Assembly: GCA_001874265.1 (NCBI GenBank)
Contig: MPDD01000012.1
Location: 1-64,000 of the forward strand
DNA from: Bacteroidetes bacterium MedPE-SWsnd-G1
GTDB taxonomy: Bacteria > Bacteroidota > Bacteroidia > Flavobacteriales > Flavobacteriaceae
Length of the DNA stretch: 64,000 nt
Direction: 5' to 3'
In this document: one piece after another, positions 1 to 8,742 of the stretch
Layout of the letters: each line of letters begins with the position of its first letter
Position numbering within the stretch: position 1 is the stretch's first letter
Position numbers and translations under genes: made by a program
The notes under the pieces: model-generated
Databases searched by the model: none
Told to the model about the DNA's origin: nothing
Seen by the model: only the letters and a program-made list of their open reading frames with translations

Positions 1-106
1 GTTTTTTAATAAGACGTAACTATGGCTAATAAATTACATATACTAGATTTTTATTTATATAAAATATGACCTTTAAGTCTTTGTTGAATACTCTAAAAAA
101 ACTCAT

Positions 107-133
107 TTGATATAATTCATTGTTTTATATTTG
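107..133 (+). promoter_or_regulatory. Predicted promoter of the GlmU-family gene
   Basis: A TTG at 107-109 is followed after 16 bases by TATATTTG (126-133), matching the Bacteroidota TTG/TAnnTTTG promoter. Transcription would begin just downstream, before the ATG at 153, which argues against the upstream TTG start at 120 in the ORF track. Confidence 0.5.
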
Positions 134-152
134 CTCAAAATTAAAATTGAAA

Positions 153-1328
153 ATGAATTATATTCTATTTGATGGTGAAGTTCGTGAAACTTTACTACCG
201 TTTACATATACAAGACCGGTTGCAGATATTAGAATTGGAATTCTTACAATTCGAGAAAAATGGGAGCGCCACCTAGGGCATTCTACTAGTACTTTGACAG
301 AGGAGTATTTAGAATTGAAATTTCCTATGGTGGAAATGGAGCAGAACATTATGATTAACGCTTCGTTTTTGCCTACAGATGCATTGGTTGAAGTTGTTAA
401 AGGTTTAAAAAAGAATGAAGCTGTTGTTCAGAATGACACTATTATTGCTTTTTTTGCAACGGATTCACAAGAGGTTGATAATTTTGACACCTATAATCAG
501 ATTGTTTTTGAAAAAGAGATCTTACAAATAAAGAATACTTGGGATATTTTTTCTAAGAACGCAGAAGCTATTCAATTAGATTTTGATTTAATAACGGAAG
601 GTCGTGATTCTGAAACTGTTCCAGATTCTATCCAGTGTTTTAATAAAGAAAATATTTTTATAGAGGAAGGTGTAGAATTAACCATAGGATCTTTAAATGC
701 TATAGATGGCCCAATTTATATTGGTAAAAACGCCGTAGTTATGGAAGGGTGTAATGTGAGAGGTCCATTTTCGCTTGGAGAGAATTCTGCCCTAAAAATG
801 GGAGCAAAAATTTATCAGGCAACAACAATAGGTCCAAATTGTACCGTTGGAGGAGAAGTAAAGAATTCGGTAATTTTTGGATATTCAAATAAAGGACATG
901 AAGGGTATTTAGGAAATTCAGTAATTGGAGAATGGTGTAATTTAGGAGCAGATACAAATAATTCTAATTTAAAGAATAATTATGCAGAAGTTAGGCTTTG
1001 GAGTTATGAAAGTGATCGATTCGCAAAGACAGGTTTGCAGTTTTGTGGTTTAATGATGGGAGATCATTCTAAATGTGGAATTAATACTATGTTTAATACG
1101 GGAACAGTTGTTGGTGTAAGTGCTAATATTTTTGGAGCAGGCTTTCAACGAAATTTTATTCCATCCTTTGCTTGGGGTGGAACTAAAGGTTTTTCAGTGT
1201 ATCAAATGAATAAGGTAAAAGAGGTTGCAACAGCGGTTATGAAGCGTAAACAACTCGACTTTGATGAAAAAGATGAAACTATTTTACAGCAAGTTTTTGA
1301 TGATACTGAGAAGTATAGAAATTTTTAA
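153..1328 (+). CDS. GlmU-family sugar nucleotidyltransferase/acetyltransferase-like protein
   Basis: Likely a bacteroidotal alternative GlmU, making or modifying UDP-N-acetylglucosamine for the cell wall and lipopolysaccharide in the cytoplasm. The N-terminal half (about residues 1-175) starts MNYILFDGE and holds the LPFTYTRPVADIRIGI stretch typical of this group. The second half (about 180-350) shows hexapeptide repeats of a left-handed beta-helix, for example GPIYIGKNAVVMEGCNVRGP. Length (391 aa) fits the family. The track starts at a TTG (120), but that codon lies upstream of the predicted transcription start, so I use the ATG at 153. The gene is monocistronic, ending in a strong hairpin. 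Exact substrates are inferred from family only; the classical GlmU GxGTRMxS loop is not present. Confidence 0.85.
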   Translation: MNYILFDGEVRETLLPFTYTRPVADIRIGILTIREKWERHLGHSTSTLTEEYLELKFPMVEMEQNIMINASFLPTDALVEVVKGLKKNEAVVQNDTIIAFFATDSQEVDNFDTYNQIVFEKEILQIKNTWDIFSKNAEAIQLDFDLITEGRDSETVPDSIQCFNKENIFIEEGVELTIGSLNAIDGPIYIGKNAVVMEGCNVRGPFSLGENSALKMGAKIYQATTIGPNCTVGGEVKNSVIFGYSNKGHEGYLGNSVIGEWCNLGADTNNSNLKNNYAEVRLWSYESDRFAKTGLQFCGLMMGDHSKCGINTMFNTGTVVGVSANIFGAGFQRNFIPSFAWGGTKGFSVYQMNKVKEVATAVMKRKQLDFDEKDETILQQVFDDTEKYRNF

Positions 1329-1332
1329 TAGA

Positions 1333-1362
1333 AAAAGCCAAGTTAAAAACTTGGCTTTTTTT
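1333..1362. terminator. Bidirectional intrinsic terminator
   Basis: AAGCCAAGTT and AACTTGGCTT form a 10-bp stem with a 3-base loop, flanked by an A-run before and a T-run after. It sits between two convergent genes and can serve both. Confidence 0.85.
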
Positions 1363-1386
1363 AGTTTTGGTTAGATCAAAAGCAAT

Positions 1387-2106
1387 TTAATTCTTTTTTG
1401 AGACGCTACCTGAACCCGAGACTTTAACACTCTCTGTAGATGGATTTCCTTTGTAACGCACGTTTCCGGAACCAGAAATTTTGGCATTTAATTTACCATT
1501 AATGGTTGCTGAAACATTACCTGATCCTGAGATAGCTACGTTTGCATCACCTACCTCTAATTCATACCCTCTTATATTTCCAGACCCGGCAATAGCGTAT
1601 TTAATAGAGTCTGTTGATCCTTGAAGATCAATTGAACCAGAACCTGCTAAATTTGCTCCCATTGTATTTGCAGCTACCATTAAGTCCATGTCTCCCGATC
1701 CAGCAAGACTTAGAGCAAGATTGTCAGACTTAATAGGGTCTTTCCCGACCACATTTCCGGAGCCGCCAAAAGCAACTGCATTTATATCTTCAAACGGAAT
1801 TGTTATATAAATGGTTTTTTTATGAGAAATATTCTTCCCTTTTTTCCATTTTATTTTTAATTCTCCTTTTTCAACTTTAGTAATTAAATAAGGTGCTAAA
1901 TTCTCTTCAACTTTTATAGTTATGTTTCCTTCTTTTCCAGAAACTAATTCGACTTCAAAAGATCCTCCAATAGAAATCTTGTCATATTCTCCAGTTGTTC
2001 TGTTTTCGGTTATAACTTTTCCGTTACCTCTAATTTTTTCCTTGGCGTTTGCATTGATAGTTAGCAATGTTGTTAAACAGATTGCAATAATTTTAATGGT
2101 TTTCAT
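1387..2106 (-). CDS. Secreted GIN-domain (DUF2807-like) beta-solenoid protein
   Basis: Exported protein of unknown molecular role, of the head-GIN/DUF2807 putative autotransporter-adhesin type. A cleavable signal peptide covers about residues 1-21 (ICLTTLLTINANA). From about residue 110 the chain is built of GSG-initiated rungs of 19-20 residues (GSGNVV, GSGDMD, GSGSID, GSGNIR, GSGNVS, GSGNVR, GSGSVS), as expected for a beta-solenoid. It is the last gene of the sigma/anti-sigma operon, 15 bases behind the preceding solenoid-like gene, so it is probably an output of that envelope-linked regulator. No enzymatic motif is visible. No anchoring domain is seen, so it may be periplasmic or surface-exposed. 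Confidence 0.8.
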   Translation of the reverse strand: MKTIKIIAICLTTLLTINANAKEKIRGNGKVITENRTTGEYDKISIGGSFEVELVSGKEGNITIKVEENLAPYLITKVEKGELKIKWKKGKNISHKKTIYITIPFEDINAVAFGGSGNVVGKDPIKSDNLALSLAGSGDMDLMVAANTMGANLAGSGSIDLQGSTDSIKYAIAGSGNIRGYELEVGDANVAISGSGNVSATINGKLNAKISGSGNVRYKGNPSTESVKVSGSGSVSKKN

Positions 2107-2121
2107 ATCTAGTTTTATTTA

Positions 2122-3189
2122 TTAGTTTTTATAAATTTTTACACTTCCATAAGATGTTGTTATGGATACATTTCCTTTTGTACCGTTATACGAACCTTCA
2201 TATTGTTTACTCGTGTTTTTAATGATTTCTCTTGTGTTTGTTACATTATCTGGCAAGGAAATACCTCCATATTTACTACTTATATTATAACTAAATGAAG
2301 CATTAGCATCTACGCCGATTTTAATTCCTATATAGTCAGTATCAATTACTATTTTAGAAAAATTTTGTCCCATTTCTTCTACTTTTAAACTTCCATAATC
2401 AGCAGAAACCTCTAATGATTTTGCAATTTTTCCAAATTTTAAGCTTGCATAGTCACTATCACCACTTATAGAATTTGCGTTTTGTGCTTTAATACTTCCG
2501 TAATCCGTATTGTAAATCAAATCTCCTACGTTTTCGAATGATGTATCACTGTAATCAGTATTTAAATCAATATTACCAGCATTTTGTATGTCAATAGATG
2601 AATAATCAATATTTATAGTTCCATCACCCATCGTTTCAACAGAAGAGCCCCTTGAATAGTCTAAGTTAATGTCTGTATTATTACTTAACAATTCACCAGC
2701 TATTAGTTTGCCATAATCAATATTAATATTTGCTCTACCTTCAAGTTTTTCAATCATAACATTTCCGTAATCCATACTAACATCAAGTTTGTTGCTAACG
2801 GGCATTTTTACAATGTATTTAATATCCATGCTCGAAGAATTATTGTTACCAAATAAATTCCAGTTGCTCTTCTTTTCAAATTTAGTTTGAGCCGATACAG
2901 AACTATTGCTTCCGGAAATGTTTACCGAGATAGAATTTAACCTATCTACGGCCTTAGATTCACTATTACTGCTAGTTGTAATGATAATTTCTAAGGTAAC
3001 CTTGTTTTGGTTAGACGGTTTAATATCGATGCTTCCATACTTATTACTTAATGAAACTAACGCATCAGCGTTTACTGTAAACTCTTTATTAATGGTTTTT
3101 GTTTTTGTGTATTTCCCTTTTAAGTTGTTTGCCAATACAACACTTGGGACAAATAATAATAGTAAAGTAATTTTAACTAAAGTTTTCAT
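2122..3189 (-). CDS. Secreted tyrosine-rung repeat protein (DUF4097-like adhesin)
   Basis: Exported protein of unknown function resembling the DUF4097/putative adhesin group. Signal peptide at residues 1-20 (LLLLFVPSVVLANN). The mature chain contains about twelve repeats of 17-21 residues, each beginning with a Tyr-containing DYG/DYS/KYG step (KYGSIDIK, DYGNVMIEK, DYGKLIAGE, DYSSIDIQ, DYGSIKAQ, DYGSLKVEE, YGSVKIYK), so a beta-solenoid with a stacked tyrosine column is likely. Its start overlaps the end of the anti-sigma-like gene by 17 bases, suggesting translational coupling. The paired GIN-domain gene follows after 15 bases. It could bind a surface ligand or act as a scaffold; nothing in the sequence decides this. 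Confidence 0.75.
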   Translation of the reverse strand: MKTLVKITLLLLFVPSVVLANNLKGKYTKTKTINKEFTVNADALVSLSNKYGSIDIKPSNQNKVTLEIIITTSSNSESKAVDRLNSISVNISGSNSSVSAQTKFEKKSNWNLFGNNNSSSMDIKYIVKMPVSNKLDVSMDYGNVMIEKLEGRANINIDYGKLIAGELLSNNTDINLDYSRGSSVETMGDGTINIDYSSIDIQNAGNIDLNTDYSDTSFENVGDLIYNTDYGSIKAQNANSISGDSDYASLKFGKIAKSLEVSADYGSLKVEEMGQNFSKIVIDTDYIGIKIGVDANASFSYNISSKYGGISLPDNVTNTREIIKNTSKQYEGSYNGTKGNVSITTSYGSVKIYKN

Positions 3190-3712
3190 ATGTTGTTGTT
3201 TTTAATTGTTTGTTGTTTTCTATTTGTTCTAATAAATTTTGTAAAACTTCTGCGCGTTGCTGAAAATTAGAGATCATTGCAAAAATGATTCGTTTATCAG
3301 CATTGCTATTTTTCAATTCTATGGTTAATTCGTCATAGTGTCTTTCTAGTTTGTCTAGTTGAACAAATGCATCATTAATCATTGTTTGATTGTCTGCATT
3401 TTTTTCTGAGTTTACCTTTTCAATTTCCGATCTAATTAATGAAGTAAAGTAAGTTTGTGTTTCTTCCATTTGAGGTGAAACATCAGCCAATTCTAGACCA
3501 TTACTCGTTGTCGACTGTCCAAACCAAATTCCAAACAACAATGCAATAGAAGCAGCAATCGAAATCCATTTCCAATTAGAGTTTGTGTTCGATTTAGAAA
3601 TGTCTCGTTCTTGTAATCGTTTTTCAAACCTGTTGAAATGACCAATTGTTGGTTCTGAAATATCAAAATCTTGATCGAATAAGTTGTCAAATTTAGATTC
3701 TGGACTATGCAT
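3173..3712 (-). CDS. Single-TM anti-sigma factor-like protein
   Basis: Probable membrane regulator of the adjacent ECF sigma factor. The N-terminal 45 residues are soluble and acidic-to-mixed, one transmembrane helix follows (about residues 48-66, WKWISIAASIALLFGIWFGQ), and the periplasmic part (about 85-175) is helical and probably coiled-coil (KLERHYDELTIELKNS, QQRAEVLQNLLEQIE). I do not see a zinc-binding HxxxCxxC anti-sigma motif, so it is not a classical ZAS protein. The role is inferred from topology and from the 8-base overlap with the sigma gene upstream. Its 3' end overlaps the next gene by 17 bases. The alternative 65-aa track entry inside it is a shadow frame. Confidence 0.65.
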   Translation of the reverse strand: MHSPESKFDNLFDQDFDISEPTIGHFNRFEKRLQERDISKSNTNSNWKWISIAASIALLFGIWFGQSTTSNGLELADVSPQMEETQTYFTSLIRSEIEKVNSEKNADNQTMINDAFVQLDKLERHYDELTIELKNSNADKRIIFAMISNFQQRAEVLQNLLEQIENNKQLKTTTYENFS

Positions 3713-4247
3713 ATTGTGTTGTTAATGTTGTTCGTAATTTGCTTTTTGCTCTAGAAATTGTGGTTCTACTATTTTCATAAGAGATATCCATTATTTCTGA
3801 AATTTCTTCATAATCATAACCTTCAATGAGGTGTAAATTCAATGCAATTCTATAATTATCTTTTAATCCATTAATAGCATTCAAAATTAATTTTGGTTCT
3901 AAAGATTCTGCTTCAATAACTTCTTCAACAGATTCATTTCTTTTTACTTCTAATTTTACTTCTTCAAAACGATTGTTCTTTTTCAATTGCGTTAAACATT
4001 TGTTTATTACAATTCGCTTTAACCAAGCTCCAAAGGCAACTTCTCCTTTAAAAGTGCCCAATTTTGTGAATGCAATTAAAAACGATTCTTGCATCATATC
4101 TTCAGCTTCAAAACTGTTGTTCAAAATTCTAAGGGCAGTATTATACATTGCTTTATAATACAGCTTATAAATTTCGAATTGGGCACTTTGTTCTTCATTT
4201 TTACAACGAAGTAAAAGTTCACTCGTATGTTGGTTAGTATGTTGCAA
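3705..4247 (-). CDS. ECF-type RNA polymerase sigma factor
   Basis: Sigma-70 family group 4 factor that redirects RNA polymerase, presumably to envelope genes including its own operon. Region 2 spans about residues 15-85 (FEAEDMMQESFLIAFTKL, GAWLKRIVINKCLTQLKK) and region 4 about 115-175 (GYDYEEISEIMDISYENSRTTISRAKSKL), which is the helix-turn-helix. At 180 aa it has normal ECF length. The first codon of the ORF is TTG (TTG CAA CAT); no better ATG lies before region 2, so the start is somewhat uncertain. The gene overlaps the anti-sigma-like gene by 8 bases and heads a four-gene operon with two solenoid-like secreted proteins. I found no TAnnTTTG box upstream, which would fit self-recognition by a different sigma, though this is weak. 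Confidence 0.9.
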   Translation of the reverse strand: MQHTNQHTSELLLRCKNEEQSAQFEIYKLYYKAMYNTALRILNNSFEAEDMMQESFLIAFTKLGTFKGEVAFGAWLKRIVINKCLTQLKKNNRFEEVKLEVKRNESVEEVIEAESLEPKLILNAINGLKDNYRIALNLHLIEGYDYEEISEIMDISYENSRTTISRAKSKLRTTLTTQYA

Positions 4248-4474
4248 TTGAATCGTTTCTGTTAAAAAGACAAATTAGAAGTTAAACTGTTACACTTTAG
4301 TGAAAATAAATTTACGTTATTAATTTATTTAATGGCATAACTATTGTCCTTAGTATACCAAATAGGTTGATTGAGAACGGTTAACTTGTTGAATTACAAT
4401 TTAATAATAAGTAAATCAATTTTGTTATTTAATTTTATTAATTTAAGAAATGACAAAATGACTATAATATACAT

Positions 4475-6928
4475 ATGAGCGATTCTAAATTTTTAAAAAT
4501 AGACAATCTGTCATTTCAGAGAATGTTTGATGATGAAGCAGAATTAATTCCATTAATGACGCCAGAGGATGAAGAGAAGATAAATAAAGAGGATATTCCT
4601 GATGAATTACCAATTTTACCGTTAAGAAACACAGTGTTGTTTCCGGGTGTTGTGATTCCAATTACGGCTGGTAGAGATAAATCTATTCAATTGATAAAAG
4701 ATGCCAATAAAGGAAATAAAATTATTGGCGTTGTAGCACAAAAGAACGAAACCGTTGAAAATCCATCTATTGATGATATTCATAAAGTGGGAACGGTAGC
4801 ACGTATTCTGAAAATGTTAAAAATGCCTGATGGAAATACAACAGTTATTATACAAGGTACAAAACGATTTGAGGTAGATGTTATTACCCAGGAAGAACCT
4901 TATTTAAAGGCAACTACTAAAAAAATAGAAGAGGATAGATCTCAAATTAAAGATCCAGAATTTGATGCGATTATAGAATCGATTAAATCGATGGCTTTGA
5001 AGATTATAAAAATAAATCCAAGTTTACCGTCGGAAGCTTCGTTCGCCATTAAAAACATTGAAAGCAGTCCATTTTTAGTGAATTTTGTTTCATCTAATAT
5101 GAACTTGTCGGTTGCAGAGAAACAAGAATTAGTAAACATCAACAATTTACAAGAAAGAGCACTGCGCACATTAAAGTTGATGTCTAAAGAAATGCAGAAG
5201 TTAGAGTTGCGTCAAGATATTCAGTCTAAAACGCGCTCTGATATGGATCAACAGCAACGCGAGTATTATTTAAATCAGCAATTAAAAACAATTCAGGAAG
5301 AATTAGGAGGAGTTTCTTATGAAGAGGAAATTGCTGAGATGAAGGAAAAAGCACTTAAGAAAAAATGGCCTCAAGAAATAGGAGAGAAGTTTGATAAGGA
5401 AATTGGAAGATTGCAACGCATGAATCCTCAAGTAGCAGAGTACTCTGTACAACGTAACTATTTGGATTTAATGTTAGAATTACCGTGGTCTGAATATTCA
5501 ACGGATTTATTCGATTTAAAGCGTGCTCAAAAGATTTTGGATCGAGATCATTTTGGTCTGGAAAAAGTAAAAGATAGAATTATTGAACACTTGGCTGTAT
5601 TAAAGTTGAAGGGTGATATGAAATCACCAATCATTTGTTTATATGGACCTCCGGGAGTTGGTAAAACTTCTTTGGGTAAGTCTATCGCAGAATCTTTAGG
5701 TAGAGAATATGTGCGTATGTCTTTAGGTGGTTTGAGAGATGAAGCAGAGATTCGCGGGCACAGAAAAACGTATATCGGAGCAATGCCAGGTAGATTGTTA
5801 CAAAGTTTGAAGAAGGCGGGTACGTCAAATCCTGTATTTGTTTTAGATGAAATTGACAAGTTAGCAGCAAGTTCTCATAATGGAGACCCATCGGCCGCGA
5901 TGTTAGAGGTGTTAGATCCAGAACAAAATTCTGAATTCTATGACAATTATTTAGAAATTGGATATGATTTGTCAAAGATTTTATTTGTTGCAACTGCTAA
6001 TAGTTTATCTACAATTCCATGGGCGCTAAAGGATAGAATGGAAATTATAAATGTAAGTGGCTATACAATTGAAGAAAAAGTTGAAATAGGGAAAAGACAT
6101 TTGCTACCTAAGCAGATAAAAGAACATGGATTAGAAGCTAAAAATATTCAAATTAAAAAAGCAGAATTAGAGAAGATTGTTGAGGGCTATACGCGAGAGT
6201 CTGGTGTTAGAGGATTAGATAAACAAATAGCTAAAGTTGTAAGGTATGCGGCAAAATCCATCGCAATGGAGGAAGAGTATAACACTGCTATTTCTTCTGA
6301 AGATGTTGAAAAAATATTAGGCGTTTCTCATTTAGAACGTGATAAATATGAAAATAATAATGTTGCTGGTGTTGTAACTGGTCTGGCATGGACAAGGCTA
6401 GGTGGAGATATTTTATTTATAGAGTCCATAATCTCTAAAGGAAAAGGATTGACGATTACTGGAAACCTTGGAACAGTTATGAAAGAGTCTGCGACTATTG
6501 CAATGGAGTATATTCGTGCTAAAGCGGATAGTTTTGGTATCGATTCAAAAATTATTGATGAAAATAAAGTTCATATACATGTTCCTGAAGGAGCAACGCC
6601 TAAAGATGGACCAAGTGCTGGAATTACGATGTTAACATCTTTGGTGTCAGTATTTACACAGAGAAAAGTAAAATCTAGGATTGCAATGTCTGGAGAGATT
6701 ACTTTAAGAGGAAAGGTATTACCAGTAGGAGGTATAAAAGAGAAAATATTGGCTGCGAAACGCGCAAATATTAAAGAGATAATTTTATGTGCCGATAATA
6801 AGAAAGATGTCGATGAAATTAATCAACGTTATTTAAAAGGTGTTACTTTTCATTATGTTCAAGAAATGAGTGAAGTAATAGATATAGCTTTAACAAAACA
6901 AAAAGTTAAAGGAGCAAAAAGGTTATAA
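4475..6928 (+). CDS. lon: ATP-dependent Lon protease
   Basis: Cytoplasmic AAA+ serine protease degrading misfolded and regulatory proteins. N-terminal substrate-binding LON domain at about residues 45-250 ([19 protein letters not shown]), AAA+ domain with Walker [10 protein letters not shown] (about 391-399) and Walker [10 protein letters not shown], and C-terminal protease domain with the PKDGPSAG nucleophile Ser (about 714) and the catalytic Lys in GGIKEK (about 755). The 817-aa length and domain order are standard, and all catalytic residues are present. The ATG start follows a 227-base divergent intergenic region. The gene stands alone and ends in a strong T-rich hairpin. No heat-shock promoter is recognisable by eye. 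Confidence 0.98.
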   Translation: MSDSKFLKIDNLSFQRMFDDEAELIPLMTPEDEEKINKEDIPDELPILPLRNTVLFPGVVIPITAGRDKSIQLIKDANKGNKIIGVVAQKNETVENPSIDDIHKVGTVARILKMLKMPDGNTTVIIQGTKRFEVDVITQEEPYLKATTKKIEEDRSQIKDPEFDAIIESIKSMALKIIKINPSLPSEASFAIKNIESSPFLVNFVSSNMNLSVAEKQELVNINNLQERALRTLKLMSKEMQKLELRQDIQSKTRSDMDQQQREYYLNQQLKTIQEELGGVSYEEEIAEMKEKALKKKWPQEIGEKFDKEIGRLQRMNPQVAEYSVQRNYLDLMLELPWSEYSTDLFDLKRAQKILDRDHFGLEKVKDRIIEHLAVLKLKGDMKSPIICLYGPPGVGKTSLGKSIAESLGREYVRMSLGGLRDEAEIRGHRKTYIGAMPGRLLQSLKKAGTSNPVFVLDEIDKLAASSHNGDPSAAMLEVLDPEQNSEFYDNYLEIGYDLSKILFVATANSLSTIPWALKDRMEIINVSGYTIEEKVEIGKRHLLPKQIKEHGLEAKNIQIKKAELEKIVEGYTRESGVRGLDKQIAKVVRYAAKSIAMEEEYNTAISSEDVEKILGVSHLERDKYENNNVAGVVTGLAWTRLGGDILFIESIISKGKGLTITGNLGTVMKESATIAMEYIRAKADSFGIDSKIIDENKVHIHVPEGATPKDGPSAGITMLTSLVSVFTQRKVKSRIAMSGEITLRGKVLPVGGIKEKILAAKRANIKEIILCADNKKDVDEINQRYLKGVTFHYVQEMSEVIDIALTKQKVKGAKRL

Positions 6929-6930
6929 TT

Positions 6931-6970
6931 AAAAAAAAAACCAATTAGTTTACTAATTGGTTTTTTTTTT
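6931..6970. terminator. Bidirectional intrinsic terminator after lon
   Basis: CCAATTAG and CTAATTGG form a stem with a TTTA loop, extended by a long A-run on one side and a long T-run on the other. It separates lon from the convergent Dabb gene. Confidence 0.88.
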
Positions 6971-6979
6971 AAATCTTAT

Positions 6980-7375
6980 TTATTTAGTCCAATAATCTAC
7001 AACAACTACTTTGTCTAGAATTGGTCCTAAAATTTCGCCAAATGCTTTGTGGTCTGGGTGCGGTAAATAGACGGCAAGGTCTTCCTCAGATTCAAAAGTT
7101 AGGATATAGCAGTGAGTCAGGCCTTGATGATGATTTTCAGGGCTATTATTCAATCCCCATTCAAAATCTTTGATTTCAGCAATTTTATCAGGTAACGCCA
7201 AAAACGCATCATTAGCCACCTTAACCTCTTCTTTTGTTGCCGAATCTTTAAACTTGAAAAGGACGACGTGTCTTAATTTAGTATCATTTATGTTTTTTTC
7301 TTCACTACTAGTGCATCCTGGAATTATTAAGAAGCAAACCAAAATAAGCGTCCCAATTATTGTTGATTTTTTCAT
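6980..7375 (-). CDS. Dabb-domain (stress-responsive alpha/beta barrel) lipoprotein
   Basis: Small lipoprotein with a Dabb-type ferredoxin-like fold. A lipoprotein signal peptide ends in the lipobox IIPGC (Cys at about residue 21), so the protein is predicted to be membrane anchored and extracytoplasmic. The Dabb domain follows at about 35-130: LRHVVLFKFKDSATKEEV, then HPDHKAFGEILGPILDKVVVVDY, which holds the usual conserved His-rich end. The biochemical role of Dabb proteins is mostly unknown; some catalyse small-molecule cyclisation, but no specific substrate can be given. The gene is alone, between the lon terminator and the GNAT gene. Confidence 0.85.
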   Translation of the reverse strand: MKKSTIIGTLILVCFLIIPGCTSSEEKNINDTKLRHVVLFKFKDSATKEEVKVANDAFLALPDKIAEIKDFEWGLNNSPENHHQGLTHCYILTFESEEDLAVYLPHPDHKAFGEILGPILDKVVVVDYWTK

Positions 7376-7432
7376 TTATTTTTCAATTTAGACTTGAAAA
7401 ATAAGAATTTATTTCTTTGAAATAGTTTTTTA

Positions 7433-7960
7433 CTACATAAACTCAGAAGGGTAAACTACCATTCCATAGACATTTTTTAAGGAATCTTTACGTAATTCAA
7501 TTGCCATACAGTTTTCACCTGGAACTTCAAAGGGAACTGAAATATTGTAATCTTTTGCTTTTTTATATCCAAATTTAGGATAATAGTTCTCATGACCTAT
7601 AACGACAACCGATTCAAACCCTAAATTTAAGGCAATTTCATGTGCGACTACTATGAGTTTGCTACCAAGACCTTGGTTTTGAAAATCGGGAGATACCGAA
7701 ACCGGTGCAAGTGCCAAAGATTTAAAATCAGTTGTTTCATTTTTTATCTTTATTGGAGTCAGTAAAATATGACCAACTATTTTATTGCTAGAGACTGCAA
7801 TTAAAGATAGTTCAGGGATAAAAGATGAAGATCTTCTTAATCTATCTACAATATGTTGTTCTTTGTTATCCGAATGCGGATCGTTTTCGAATGCTTTTTT
7901 AATAAGATCAAAAACGAATGGGAAATCTTGTTGTACTTCTTGTCGAATAAAAAAGGCCAT
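7433..7960 (-). CDS. GNAT family N-acetyltransferase (YhbS-like)
   Basis: Cytoplasmic acetyl-CoA-dependent acetyltransferase of unknown acceptor. The full 175-aa chain is one GNAT domain: a motif resembling YhbS, with LALAPVSVSPDFQNQGLGSKL holding the Q/RxxGxG/A acetyl-CoA loop (QNQGLG) and the downstream HENYYPKFGYKKA segment. It is the last gene of the def operon, with its ATG 2 bases from the mazG stop, so it is likely co-translated. The operon membership suggests constitutive expression but does not reveal the substrate. Confidence 0.85.
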   Translation of the reverse strand: MAFFIRQEVQQDFPFVFDLIKKAFENDPHSDNKEQHIVDRLRRSSSFIPELSLIAVSSNKIVGHILLTPIKIKNETTDFKSLALAPVSVSPDFQNQGLGSKLIVVAHEIALNLGFESVVVIGHENYYPKFGYKKAKDYNISVPFEVPGENCMAIELRKDSLKNVYGMVVYPSEFM

Positions 7961-7962
7961 AT

Positions 7963-8742
7963 TTATTTATGGATTTTTTTAGAAGCATTCCAGTAAACAT
8001 CCATTTCGGCCAATGTCATATCTGAAAGTTCTTTTCCTTCTTTTTTAGCGGCTTCTTCTAAAAATTGAAAACGTTTAATAAACTTTTTATTGGTACGTTC
8101 TAATGCATTTTCAGGGTTTACATTAATAAAGCGGGCATAATTAATCATTGAAAATAACACATCACCAAATTCTGCTTCCATATTATTTTGATGGTCACTT
8201 TTAACTTCTTCATTCAATTCAGAAAGTTCTTCTTGAACTTTTTCCCATACTTGTTCTGGATGTTCCCAATCAAATCCTACACCGGCAACTTTATCTTGAA
8301 TCCTATTTGCTTTTACCATTGCAGGTAAAGAACCAGGAACCCCTTCTAAAACTGAAGTTTTACCCTCTTTAAGTTTTAATTTTTCCCAATTTCGCTTAAC
8401 TTCTTCTTCGTCTTTTACTTCTACATCTCCATATATATGAGGATGACGGTGGATCAATTTTTCTGAAATTTCATGAGCGACATCTGCTATGTCAAAATCA
8501 TTGGTTTCAGAACCTATCTTGGCATAAAAAATAATATGAAGTAATAAATCGCCTAACTCTTTTTTTACCTCGTTAAGGTCATTATCTAAAATTGCGTCAC
8601 CCAACTCATAGGTTTCTTCTATGGTTAAATGACGCAATGATTGTAGTGTTTGTTTTTTGTCCCATGGACATTTTTCACGCAACTCGTCCATTATAGTTAA
8701 TAATCTATCTATGGCCTTTAGTTGTTGCGATCTTGAATTCAT
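7963..8742 (-). CDS. mazG: Nucleoside triphosphate pyrophosphohydrolase MazG
   Basis: Hydrolyses (d)NTPs to NMP and pyrophosphate, clearing non-canonical or excess nucleotides in the cytoplasm. Two tandem MazG folds are visible: residues about 20-125 with PWDKKQTLQSLRHLTIEETYEL and the metal-binding EETYELGDA and KKELGDLLLH acidic clusters, and about 150-245 with EVKSDHQNNMEAEFGDVLFS. The 259-aa length is that of full-length dimeric MazG rather than the short phage form. It abuts DUF5606 directly and is followed by a GNAT gene 2 bases on. It is stand-alone MazG, not part of a mazEF toxin locus here. Confidence 0.96.
   Translation of the reverse strand: MNSRSQQLKAIDRLLTIMDELREKCPWDKKQTLQSLRHLTIEETYELGDAILDNDLNEVKKELGDLLLHIIFYAKIGSETNDFDIADVAHEISEKLIHRHPHIYGDVEVKDEEEVKRNWEKLKLKEGKTSVLEGVPGSLPAMVKANRIQDKVAGVGFDWEHPEQVWEKVQEELSELNEEVKSDHQNNMEAEFGDVLFSMINYARFINVNPENALERTNKKFIKRFQFLEEAAKKEGKELSDMTLAEMDVYWNASKKIHK

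Noticed and set aside
1-106. End of an upstream gene at the left edge
   Set aside because: Stops are frequent in all frames and no homology is visible; I could not support any feature.
4248-4474. Regulatory RNA or small gene in the sigma/lon gap
   Set aside because: The 227-base divergent gap has no stable hairpin with a T-run, no ORF and no clean TAnnTTTG box on either strand; I see only AT-rich promoter-type sequence.
5548-5993. Two 103-aa minus-strand ORFs inside lon
   Set aside because: They overlap each other and are antisense to the intact Lon AAA+ domain; no recognisable protein features.
7963-8742. mazG as part of a phage-defence or toxin system
   Set aside because: It is the full-length two-domain housekeeping MazG in an operon with def, with no toxin or defence gene nearby.
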